Below the pieces are notes generated by a model. The model had not been told where the DNA came from and searched no databases. It worked only from the letters and a program-made list of their open reading frames with translations. A stretch of DNA of 64,000 nt from Mesostigma viride (taxonomy: Eukaryota; Streptophyta; Mesostigmatophyceae; Mesostigmatales; Mesostigmataceae), in assembly GCA_009746045.1 (NCBI GenBank), contig RPFO01000299.1:1603307-1667306 (forward strand), in the 5' to 3' direction. Of this stretch, positions 56,126 through 64,000 are shown piece by piece. The position numbers and the translations under genes were made by a program. Numbering within the stretch: position 1 is the first letter of the stretch; the number at the start of each line of letters is the position of its first letter.

Positions 56126-58524
56126 ATGGCGACTCTTTGCGAAAACCTCGGAGCCTCAAAGTTGCGCCGTGTGCTTGCGAACGAGATCTTGGGAGACACC
56201 GCGAGTAGCGCGAGTGTCAAGGACCTCACCATCCAGGCGCAGGACAAGATCGTCATCAAGCCCAATGGCGGACAGGGATCCAGTGTCTCCAAGCTCGTCA
56301 CCGTCCTCGGAAACACCAACATCTCCGGGACCCTGACAGTCGGCGCGCTGGACTTCTCCGGGGCAGCCCAGATTGAGGCAGTGCAGATTGACGGAAGCGA
56401 CATCTCCACCGCCCACAACGTGCTGTCCCTCGCCGCGGCCCAGAGTGTGCGCGTCGAGGATGTGGTGTTCACCAACAACCAGATGGCGCCGGCAAGCGAC
56501 ACCAACCTCGTGCTCGCCGCGGGCGCCACTTCCTCCGTCGTCGTGGAGGGCGTCACCGTCACCGACAACGCCGTCAGCACCTCCTCCGGCGCTCTCACGC
56601 TCTCCGCCCAGTCGGGGACGGTGCAGGTGGAGAACGTAACCTTCACTGACAGCGCCATCGACACCTCGTCCGGTGCACTGACGCTGGCGTCCGCCGCAGG
56701 CACCGTGCAGGTTGAGAACATCGTCTTCACGGACTCTGCTCTCACCCCGTCGTCGGATGCCGACATCTCCATCACCGCCGGCGCCACCAAGTCCGTCATC
56801 CTAGAGAACGTAAAGGTCACCGACAACACCGTCAGCACGTCCGCCGATGGCCTCTCCCTCACGTCCGCCGCCGGCACCGTGCAGGTCGAGGATGTCGTGT
56901 TCACTGACGCGGCCCTGACCGTTGCCAGCGGTGACCTGTCTATCACCGCCGGCACTGGCTCTTCCGTCGTCCTGGAGAACGTGACCGTCGCCGACAATGC
57001 CGTCAGCACCTCTTCCGGTGCCCTCACTCTGGCGTCCGCCGCCGGCACCGTGCAGGTCGAGGATGTCGTGTTCACTGACGCGGCCCTCGCCCCGTCCACC
57101 GACGTTGACATCTCCATCACGGCCGGCGCCACCAAGTCCGTCATTCTAGAGAACGTCAAGGTCACCGACAACACCGTCAGCACCAGTGCCAACAGCCTCT
57201 CAATCACGTCCGCCGCTGGCACGGTCGCCGTCGAGGATGTCACCTTCACGGACAGCGCCCTCACCACCTCCAACAACGTCATGTCGCTGGACGCCGCCGT
57301 CTCCGTCGACATCAAGAAGGACCTCGTGCTCACCTCCACCGCCGGCGGCAGCGGAAAGGTCACCACCTCCGCCGGCCAGCTCGAGCTCACCTCGGCGTCC
57401 GGTGTCGTCAAGATCACCGGCAACCTGGAGGTGCAGGGTACCTTGAACAGCGTCACCACCACCGAGACCAACGTGTCCGTGGTCGACAAGACCATGACCC
57501 TCGCGTTCGTCGAGGGAAGCGGCAGCACCAACGCGAATGCCAACGGTGGCGGTATCTTCATGGACGGCAACTCCGACTTCTCGGACCGCGCCCTTACATG
57601 GCACATGGGCGCGGGCGAGACTTCCCAGGACAAGGGCGACAACACCGGGTCGTACTGGCACATCGAGGGTGGCCAGCTGATGTTCTCCCGCACCATCGCG
57701 CTCGGTGATAGGTACGCGCCAGGCACCAACGTGTTGCTGTCCTCGCTGGCCTCCGGCGCGGACGACACGCGCTGGGAGTTCACCTCCGGCGCCACCGCCG
57801 AAGTGGGGTCTAAGGTGATGACGCTCACCGGGGGGCGACCGTCTCCAGTGGTGTGTTGAAGGTCAACGATTCGGGGACGCAGAGCGGGTCGTGTGCCACC
57901 ACCATGCCCCACGGTTCGTTCAGTCTCATTGCCAAGGTCGCTCCCAAGGCCGACCTGTCCAACTCCGTCGCCAACGGTCTCGTTCTGCTGTCGTACGCGG
58001 GTGCCGGCGCCACCACCACCGTCACGGTCACCAACGGTGGTCGTCTCACCCTGTCTGACGGCACCGCGAGCGCTGAGAGCACCTATAGCATTCTGAGCAC
58101 CGAGTCCTTCACGCTGGCTCTGGTCCGTGACGGCACCTCGACCATGGTGTACTTGAACGGCGTCTCGGTCGCCGTCATTGCCACCTCCGTGGATGTCGGC
58201 GCCTCACCCACTCTGACACTGGGACCGGGCAAGAACCAGGTCGGCTACTCCATCTGGTTTGATGACGTGCGCGTGAACGCCGCCGTCATCACAGCCGCTA
58301 ACACACAGCTATACGGTTACAAGGAGATGTACGCCGCGGATCAGGTCGTCACGTACGGATTCCGCATTGGCAACGACGAGAGCATGCAGCTCGTGAAGGT
58401 GCGCGGGTCGGGATCCCACAGCCGCGCCCTGATGAAGCCGGCCCCGAACACAATCACCGCCAGTAACAGCATGGGCGCGATCGACTCGACAACGCTGGAT
58501 GTCGTGTCTGAGTCGCTGAACTAG
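56126..58524 (+). CDS. fibre-like surface protein: beta-repeats plus LamG-like C-terminal domain (one frameshift)
   Basis: From about residue 90 to 430 a ~50-residue unit recurs with variation: Gly-Thr-Val-Gln-Val-Glu-Asp-Val-Val-Phe-Thr-Asp, Ser-Ser-Gly-Ala-Leu-Thr-Leu, Val-Thr-Asp-Asn-x-Val-Ser-Thr. It gives many short beta strands, as in a beta-helix or shaft. A conserved 'SVVDKTMTLAFVEGSGS' region comes before the break. After a six-G run at 57,833-57,838, where one extra G restores frame, comes a laminin-G/concanavalin-like domain (Phe-Ser-Leu-Ile-Ala-Lys-Val; Phe-Thr-Leu-Ala-Leu-Val-Arg-Asp-Gly-Thr; Trp-Phe-Asp-Asp-Val-Arg-Val). Such architecture suits an attachment fibre binding sugars. 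About 800 codons in total. Confidence 0.7.
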
Positions 58525-58690
58525 AACTGGTTCTTATAGCATATCGGTAGTAGCATTTCTGTGCTTGTATGGTAGCTCTCAATTTCTTGTCTGTTGAATT
58601 GAATAATTATTAATAACAAATCGTCATTTGCACCGAAAACATGTGTTTATTAATTTTTGTCTATATATGAAAATGGAAACCCGCACTAGC
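58525..58690. other. convergent intergenic spacer, AT-rich
   Basis: Nothing but AT-rich sequence between two converging genes (ATTATTAATAACAAATC). It may hold 3' ends and polyadenylation signals for both. Confidence 0.4.
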
Positions 58691-60340
58691 CTACGAGGCT
58701 GCGATTTTCGCGAATTTTATCCCCTTTAAATCCCGACTGGGAATACCTACACCAGCAAACCCCCTCCCGCGCTTCTCTTGCTTTATGGCATCAAGCGCTT
58801 CTATAGCCCGTTTAGCCTCGGCCTTCTCTGCGGGAGTCAATTTATGCAGCCTCCTCTTAGTCGCGATGGCCAATTTCTTCTGATCGTAATTCGACAGAAT
58901 GCGCAATTTGGGGGTGTCGTGTGTGATTTCAACCAGTCTACCAATCGTTAACTTGGAGTCTTGAAGGGCTTTCGCGACCGCCTTTCTGAAGCTATATTTC
59001 ATCCTACGCATCTGCTTATTGAACTCCGCAATTGTCTGGCCTTCCCCTAAATCGGTCGGTAGCCGAGGTTGGCGTGACACGGTCACGAGTAGGTGCTTGA
59101 TAGAGTCAAATGCCGCGAGGACTAGCTGGGCTTTCCTCCCAAGTATGGCGCCAAGGGTTTTGTCCGCGATGTGACCGTCATCTTTCTTTGAAGAGCGCAC
59201 AATCTTTTTCCCTTTTCTGTCCGCATATCGCTCGACTTCTTCAGAGGGCGCCGTGTACAACTGCCAAATTGGTACCCACTGTTTTTCTGTGTACCCGCCT
59301 GGTTTTCTGACTTCAATCAGTCGTACGATGTCCTTTAGTTTGCCCCTTTCAAACCCTGCATCAAATGTGTTTTTATCTAACTCGTTGCCTTCTTCACGCC
59401 CTGAAAATCTGACAACAACGTCTACCTCCTGCTCTCCAGCTTCTTTTCTGTTATGTTACCTGGCCGCAAACATTCTCAACTTGTTTTCGTTATTGTTTAA
59501 CTGTTTTGAAAGCTCTTTCATGCGCACCTGTAAGCCATCGCGCTCGGTCTCCAGCCCCTTTACGTACTCTTGGTGGCGTTCTCCCATTGAGGGAGCTGTT
59601 TGGCCCCTCTTTTTTCCACCCACCCCCTTGCCCTTATTTGTCCACCGGTACGGGGCAAGTGCGAGGGAGTGTTCGGTTGACTTTAAACCATGTTCAATCT
59701 CTGTATACTCCTTCCGCATATCATTTCTACTCTTACATGCCGCATCCACTTGAAGCTTAATGTAGGCATCACTGCCAGGTATATCTTCGTTCGTGTAAGG
59801 CCGGTATGAATCGGTCTTCACGACGCCAATATCGGGTACGTTATTGTCTGTGAGAGGCGTCAGTCTGCGCATGTCTAGATCCAGCCCCAGCCGCTGCCTC
59901 TCCGCCTCCTTCTTCGTGACGCCAAGAGAACTGTTGTATCGTCGATATAAGGCATCTACCAGAAGATTTAAAGATTCTTCGTCTCGGCTCAACAATTCCA
60001 TAAACAGTCGGCACGCTGGTACAAGCTCTGTGAGGACGAGCGTGTTTGGGTGAAGGACATTGAGTTGTGAATCTACGTTTATATTCAAGTGTTCAGGGGC
60101 CTTTTTCATGATCTTCCCTCCCCAAAGAGGATGGGTATGAAGAGCAGCCTTGATCTGGATCTCGGATGGCAAACCTTTCGTAGGGTCCATCACGCTTGAT
60201 ACAATCGAGTCAAGCGTGGAAAGTTTATTGACCAATTCGGGCATCTGAGGATGAACAGTCGCAAGCATGCTTGACACGCCCCCCACGGCCAGGTGCGTGT
60301 TCCGAGGGATCACGCTCAGTGTTTGTGTTTGGACGGACAT
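58691..60340 (-). CDS. unknown protein whose frame is cut by one in-frame TAA
   Basis: From ATG 60,340 the frame runs 294 codons to TAA at 59,456-59,458, then stays open in the same frame for another 255 codons to 58,691, with no ATG near the restart. The first part has helical, polar sequence. The second (KPGGYTEKQWVPIWQLY and Ala-Pro-Ser-Glu-Glu-Val-Glu-Arg-Tyr) is equally protein-like and ends in a basic region. Either a single gene of ~550 residues has acquired a nonsense mutation or sequence error, or the stop is read through. No family recognised. Confidence 0.55.
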
Positions 60341-60381
60341 GTGTGCAGTATAGTAATTATACACTTTTTTTTACCAGCTTT

Positions 60382-61287
60382 TCAATCATCAATAATTTCA
60401 TCTAATAAGGGTGGTCTGTTTGGGTCTGTGTTAAACCTCCTTGGCACGGGAAGTGCGTCAGGGACGTTGTCAGGTCTGGGGGCAGGTCTGGGGGCAGGTC
60501 TGGGGTCAGCTTTTGCCAGTGGGAAGGACTTCCAAAATTTTTTCAACTTGTTCAGGGTGACTATCTCGTTCTGCGCTGGTTCATATGCGGTCTTCTTCAT
60601 CCACCTCTCAATCTCCCGCGCCCTGGCCAACACCATAAAGCGGTCGTCTTTGCAATCGTTTTGTTTCCGCCTCCTAGCGATGCCCGACATCGTCAGACCT
60701 TCGCAAGCCTTCTTATTGCGTTCACGCTGTGCAGCAACAACGGTCACGTGCGTGCACTCACCCAAGAGATGGCGAGCAGCAAGTGCTTTGGCACTTTTAG
60801 GACACGGGCGTTTGCGTGTGGGGATCTTCCCCGCGGCCTTGGCCATCTCGCGCGTGTACTCTTTGCATTCCTGGAGATTCCACCTCCTCTGAAGCCCCGA
60901 CCACGACAAATCCCTGCATTCTTTCTTTTTTCTGGGTCCAGAGGTGTTTGCTCTGGGTCTCTTCGCGCTTGGTTTCATGATACCGTTTCCGCGAACATAC
61001 GGTGTGGCCGTCTTGTACTTTTTCTCGCGACGATCCCACATCCGGAGCTTCCTTTCCAAACGAGCATTTCTTGCGGCTTCGAGATCGCCCGTGACAGTGA
61101 CCGGTACCAACACATCCGTTGCTGCGAACCAGTGTTTCATTCTTGTTTGATACCTACTACCCACCATTTTTTTTATGAGTTTGCTAAAGGAATCATGGGT
61201 GCAGTCGTAAAGAAACTCAGGCGTGCTGACGGTGCAATGGACACACTGTTCAGTGTCGCGAGGGCCTGCGCGATCGCCGCCACTCAT
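60382..61287 (-). CDS. basic Lys/Arg-rich protein with Cys, unknown
   Basis: 301 residues from ATG 61,287. There are strongly basic stretches (AKRPRANTSGPRKKKE), two similar segments (Glu-Cys-Lys-Glu-Tyr...Ala-Lys; Asp-Cys-Lys-Asp-Asp...Ala-Arg) hinting at an internal repeat, and a Pro/Arg linker with a tandem Arg-Pro-Ala-Pro repeat. The frame stays open upstream of the ATG for some 75 codons. A DNA- or RNA-binding role would fit the charge; not recognised. Confidence 0.55.
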   Translation of the reverse strand: MSGGDRAGPRDTEQCVHCTVSTPEFLYDCTHDSFSKLIKKMVGSRYQTRMKHWFAATDVLVPVTVTGDLEAARNARLERKLRMWDRREKKYKTATPYVRGNGIMKPSAKRPRANTSGPRKKKECRDLSWSGLQRRWNLQECKEYTREMAKAAGKIPTRKRPCPKSAKALAARHLLGECTHVTVVAAQRERNKKACEGLTMSGIARRRKQNDCKDDRFMVLARAREIERWMKKTAYEPAQNEIVTLNKLKKFWKSFPLAKADPRPAPRPAPRPDNVPDALPVPRRFNTDPNRPPLLDEIIDD

Positions 61288-61407
61288 TCGCTGCTCGTGT
61301 GGTCCTGCGACCCCGCAACATGGCCTCCTTAGCAAGCGAGCCGCGGTTATACAGCCGCGTTTTGTTTCTTGACCATCATCATACTGCACCGTCACGTATT
61401 TGAAGCG

Positions 61408-62385
61408 ATGAGCACGTCCGACCCTGTCCGCTTGACCTCCCTCGCGGACACCATGGACATTGTCACGCCACAGCGCCCGCCGCCGGTGTGTGTCGAGGTG
61501 AAGCTGGAGCACCTGGACGTGGACAGGAAGACTCTCGCTAGGCTAGTGTGCGAGTTTGTGGACACCTGCCTGACCCCCTCCTCCCACATGGTGGACTGGC
61601 CGCACGTCAAGCAGGACCTGGGTCCCGCCCTGAACGCGTTCTTGGAGATGAAAGGTTTCCCCCTGTATGACATCTCCGTCTTGAACGGGATGGACTCTGG
61701 TGGGAAAACCGAAGAAATGCGCATGTGGGTGGCGATCCTGTCCGCCAGGGGGGGCATCCTTGCGCGCGTTTCGACCCCAGCATACGTCACGGAGCCCTCA
61801 ACGAGTTGGTACTGGCTGCAAAACGTTGCCATCGTCTCACCCCTCCCCAGGCCCCGTCCCGAGTTAGCCCCGTTCCCCATGTGGTTTGATGGGGACCGGT
61901 ACTTCGCAGGGAGGGACGCCGCCAATTGGAAGAAGGAGATGAGGCAGTGGATGGTGAAGTACGCCGCAGAGCACGGGCTCTTCACGGAGATCGATGAGAC
62001 GGAAGAGGCGTTCCTGGACGAGTGTCACGGATTCCCGGAGATCGAATTGGCGGATCTCAAAGGATTGCGACAGGTCCGCTCCCATATCTACCGCATGGGA
62101 GGTGCGGCACCCGTCTGGATGAACAAGTGGATAAAGGAGCTTAGGGAAAAGCTCACCAATTCCTTTAGCAAGGTGCAGGGGTCGTCGCACAAGTGGAGGC
62201 CGAAGGATGACCCCCAAGCCGACGCACTGACGGCCAGGCTCGGGTGGCGGTCTGTCCAGGAGGAGGAAAACGACATCGGGGGGGAAGTCGACCGCCACGA
62301 CAACGAGACGGAGCCGGCATTGGAAGTGGACTCTCTAGCAGCACGATGCGGCTGTTCCTCACCCATAGCGATCTTGTGGTGCTGA
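61408..62385 (+). CDS. unknown 325-residue protein
   Basis: A cytosolic-looking protein with many Trp and Met, an acidic C-terminus and no membrane segment. There is a basic helical region near residues 215-245. It overlaps the next gene by 40 bp, in a different frame. No family recognised. Confidence 0.65.
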   Translation: MSTSDPVRLTSLADTMDIVTPQRPPPVCVEVKLEHLDVDRKTLARLVCEFVDTCLTPSSHMVDWPHVKQDLGPALNAFLEMKGFPLYDISVLNGMDSGGKTEEMRMWVAILSARGGILARVSTPAYVTEPSTSWYWLQNVAIVSPLPRPRPELAPFPMWFDGDRYFAGRDAANWKKEMRQWMVKYAAEHGLFTEIDETEEAFLDECHGFPEIELADLKGLRQVRSHIYRMGGAAPVWMNKWIKELREKLTNSFSKVQGSSHKWRPKDDPQADALTARLGWRSVQEEENDIGGEVDRHDNETEPALEVDSLAARCGCSSPIAILWC

Positions 62386-62597
62386 AGAAAGGCAGTTTTG
62401 TGCCGCTGTCGGATTTCAGAAAGATGTTCTTTGTCGATTTCCTTGGTCACAAGTCGACCTTCACCAAGAGGGTTCCGTCTGCCCATCTCGCAGACCTAGT
62501 GGCCCCTTATGGAGGGAAGATAACCGGAAATGTACGCATGGCAGAAGACCCCACCGGTCGCCGCACGGTGTGGGTGACCGGAGTGGATAAGAAGTGA
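62346..62597 (+). CDS. unknown 83-residue protein overlapping the previous gene
   Basis: ATG at 62,346 lies within the last 40 bp of the upstream gene. The sequence (Leu-Phe-Leu-Thr-His-Ser-Asp-Leu-Val-Val-Leu-Lys-Lys-Gly) is protein-like with alternating beta and loop. Either a true overlapping gene or the C-terminus of the previous one after a frameshift; the second is quite possible given how common indels are here. Confidence 0.5.
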   Translation: MRLFLTHSDLVVLKKGSFVPLSDFRKMFFVDFLGHKSTFTKRVPSAHLADLVAPYGGKITGNVRMAEDPTGRRTVWVTGVDKK

Positions 62598-62709
62598 TGT
62601 TTAAAGTGTGTGTATTCAATTCAATCAATTACAATGACCACTGGTCTCTATGAAAACATGCACACCAAGTAGCGCGGACAGAGTGTTATTTTTTTCATCC
62701 ATTAAACGA

Positions 62710-63116
62710 CTAAAAACAGCAAAAATAGCGGGAGGTTCTCCACCAAGGGTCGGAAAGCGGTAAAACCATGCCCTTGTGGATGGTCACTCTGAAGCGATGA
62801 CTCTTGCACACAAAGCGAACAAAATGCAGGTATGAGGGGGGTATGTTTGTAGAGGCGCCCCCCCTAAAGAGGTGCAGCTCCAAGGTGTATCCTGGGTACT
62901 CCATCTTGTAAGAAGCAAGCTCGGACACCCCCTGTTCCCACTTGGTCCACTCTTTCACCACGATGACCCTGCGGTGCTTGTCATCCAGCAGGAACGAGCC
63001 TTTTATGCCCCCCCGTTGCCCACGACCGCCTCTCTCCTGCCCCCGACTTCCTTCATGTATGACGACTGTGCGCTGTGCAACTCTTCCAGTTCTAGGTCGC
63101 ACACTTCTGGAGACAT
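62710..63116 (-). CDS. unknown protein (one frameshift in a C7 run)
   Basis: ATG 63,116 abuts a GTATAC box (63,117-63,122). The first ~37 codons (Leu-Glu-Leu-Glu-Glu-Leu-His-Ser) are in one frame; after the C7 run at about 63,007-63,013 the frame continuing from 63,003 to 62,710 reads as normal protein (Val-Lys-Glu-Trp-Thr-Lys-Trp-Glu and Leu-Glu-Leu-His-Leu-Phe). One base in the run gives about 135 residues. Not recognised. Confidence 0.5.
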
Positions 63117-63122
63117 GTATAC
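63117..63122 (-). promoter_or_regulatory. GTATAC box abutting a start codon
   Basis: Same arrangement as at 15,391: the palindrome touches the ATG (TTGGTATACATG on the minus strand). Confidence 0.45.
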
Positions 63123-63255
63123 CAACAGATTTACATATAATACCACCCACGAGGGGGGCTGACCCCCTCGCAGACATAGTGCCCCCTTAAGAAGTGATGT
63201 ATTGAATGCGTGTATCAAATAAAAAACCGCATGCCATTGTGAATAAAACACCCTC

Positions 63256-64000
63256 ATGCCCCCTGTGGAGTACCTGTCCAAGACCCAGCAAAGTTTCTGC
63301 GAGGGCGTGTCGCCCATGTCCCTGATGCCATATGCGGAAGGGACCGCGACGTTTGTTATCTATCACGATCGTTTTATAGATGATCTTTCCATACCAGGGC
63401 CGTCAGTGGCGGAACCAGCCGGTATAAAGTTAGGTTCTGCCGCATCAACGTCAATAAGTGTACATTTTAACACGGCGCTCCTCCCGTGGATGAAGGATGT
63501 CGTGGGAGGCCCGTGGCACTGGATGCAAGGGTCCGCGGTGGATGGTGACTGGGTGAGGTTCTCAAGCGCCTATCTGTCAAAACTATCCCGTCACCACGCG
63601 CACGTGCTAAAATCAGTCAATCCAAAGTGTCTAAATACAGAAAACTATGGCTTGCCCGGCCTCACCGAAGCCGCGCTCGTCACGAGTGAGCTGGATCGCG
63701 ATATTGGCGACCCTAAGGGATACTCAAAGCATGACAGGCACAGATACACCCACCCCATGGCCGGTTTTGTGTGGTCTTTGATCCGAGATGACAAGCTAAC
63801 ACCGGATGACCTCTCCTCCATCAGCGAAATTCGCCTATCGGATAATTCTAACGATACGGCAAGGCATGTACACAGTGACCTACTGTCGCTTTCTCGACGA
63901 CAGAGCACGCAAAAACGTGTACGGGATGACGAGGACTACAGCCCAATTTTCGATTGGTTGCATGATCCTACAAATGACAGGGACGGATTCAGGGGCAGTA
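63256..64000 (+). CDS. unknown protein, runs off the window
   Basis: From ATG 63,256 the frame is open for 248 codons to the window end, so the gene is partial at its 3' end. It has a Trp-rich stretch near 83-105 (Leu-Pro-Trp-Met-Lys-Asp; Pro-Trp-His-Trp-Met-Gln) and a later His/Arg-rich part (His-Asp-Arg-His-Arg-Tyr-Thr-His-Pro). No family recognised. Confidence 0.65.
   Translation, partial: MPPVEYLSKTQQSFCEGVSPMSLMPYAEGTATFVIYHDRFIDDLSIPGPSVAEPAGIKLGSAASTSISVHFNTALLPWMKDVVGGPWHWMQGSAVDGDWVRFSSAYLSKLSRHHAHVLKSVNPKCLNTENYGLPGLTEAALVTSELDRDIGDPKGYSKHDRHRYTHPMAGFVWSLIRDDKLTPDDLSSISEIRLSDNSNDTARHVHSDLLSLSRRQSTQKRVRDDEDYSPIFDWLHDPTNDRDGFRGS

Noticed and set aside
56098-57912. 604-codon minus-strand frame opposite the fibre gene
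   Set aside because: The repeats of the fibre gene leave the opposite strand free of stops; its Ser/Thr/Val-rich translation mirrors those repeats.
61288-61512. Tudor/SH3-like N-terminal extension of the gene at 60,382-61,287
   Set aside because: The frame upstream of ATG 61,287 reads plausibly (YVTVQYDDG) but has no ATG and lies opposite the 5' end of the gene at 61,408; left out of the gene call.

Overview
The window looks like part of a large eukaryotic DNA virus genome (Nucleocytoviricota, giant-virus-like), probably integrated in, or at least sharing a cell with, a eukaryotic genome. Viral signs are an A32-type packaging ATPase, an A22/RuvC-type Holliday junction resolvase, a YqaJ-type exonuclease, a PrimPol/UL52-type primase, a JAMM metalloprotease, a capping-enzyme-like protein, several conserved giant-virus families of unknown function, and many small one- or two-membrane-segment proteins packed tightly on both strands. 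Eukaryotic signs are spliceosomal-type introns and three Ty1/copia-class LTR elements, one of them a complete and very young insertion. Host and viral family cannot be named from the sequence. I recognise no double-jelly-roll major capsid protein here.

Layout. 1-13,230 is a duplicated block built around a very large DDE transposase gene. 1-3,252 is a near-identical copy of 9,968-13,230. 3,253-5,566 is a heavily indel-ridden copy of 8,066-10,720. 5,567 to about 7,475 is the 3' end of a copia-type element. 7,523-13,230 is the best copy. 13,240-20,525 carries structural-type and membrane proteins, a conserved giant-virus protein, a JAMM protein and the packaging ATPase. 20,590-23,248 holds three hairpin repeats and a 3'-truncated copia element. 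23,386-31,154 carries virion-type proteins, the resolvase, the exonuclease, a SLATT-type membrane protein, a cobalamin adenosyltransferase, the primase and a capping-like protein. 31,267-38,741 is a complete LTR retrotransposon with 628-bp LTRs and an ACTGT target duplication. It sits inside the 3' end of a 1.5-kilocodon coiled-coil gene (43,145 down to 31,208). 43,176-47,469 has a second filament-like protein and small membrane proteins. 47,572-51,164 is a class II ribonucleotide reductase in three exons, with an antisense ORF in each intron. 51,165-64,000 carries membrane, zinc-binding, acetyltransferase-like, fibre-like and unrecognised proteins.

The most coherent biology is a B12-dependent nucleotide module. 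The window encodes both an adenosylcobalamin-dependent (class II, monomeric) ribonucleotide reductase and a PduO-type enzyme that makes adenosylcobalamin. Resolvase, exonuclease, primase and packaging ATPase fit replication, recombination and packaging. Many genes have GTATAC or GTATAA just before the start codon, a candidate promoter core.

Many genes are split by single-base indels, mostly in homopolymers. Because the two copies of the duplicated block often carry different indels at one site, I suspect residual long-read errors for many of them, so 'pseudogene' calls here are provisional.
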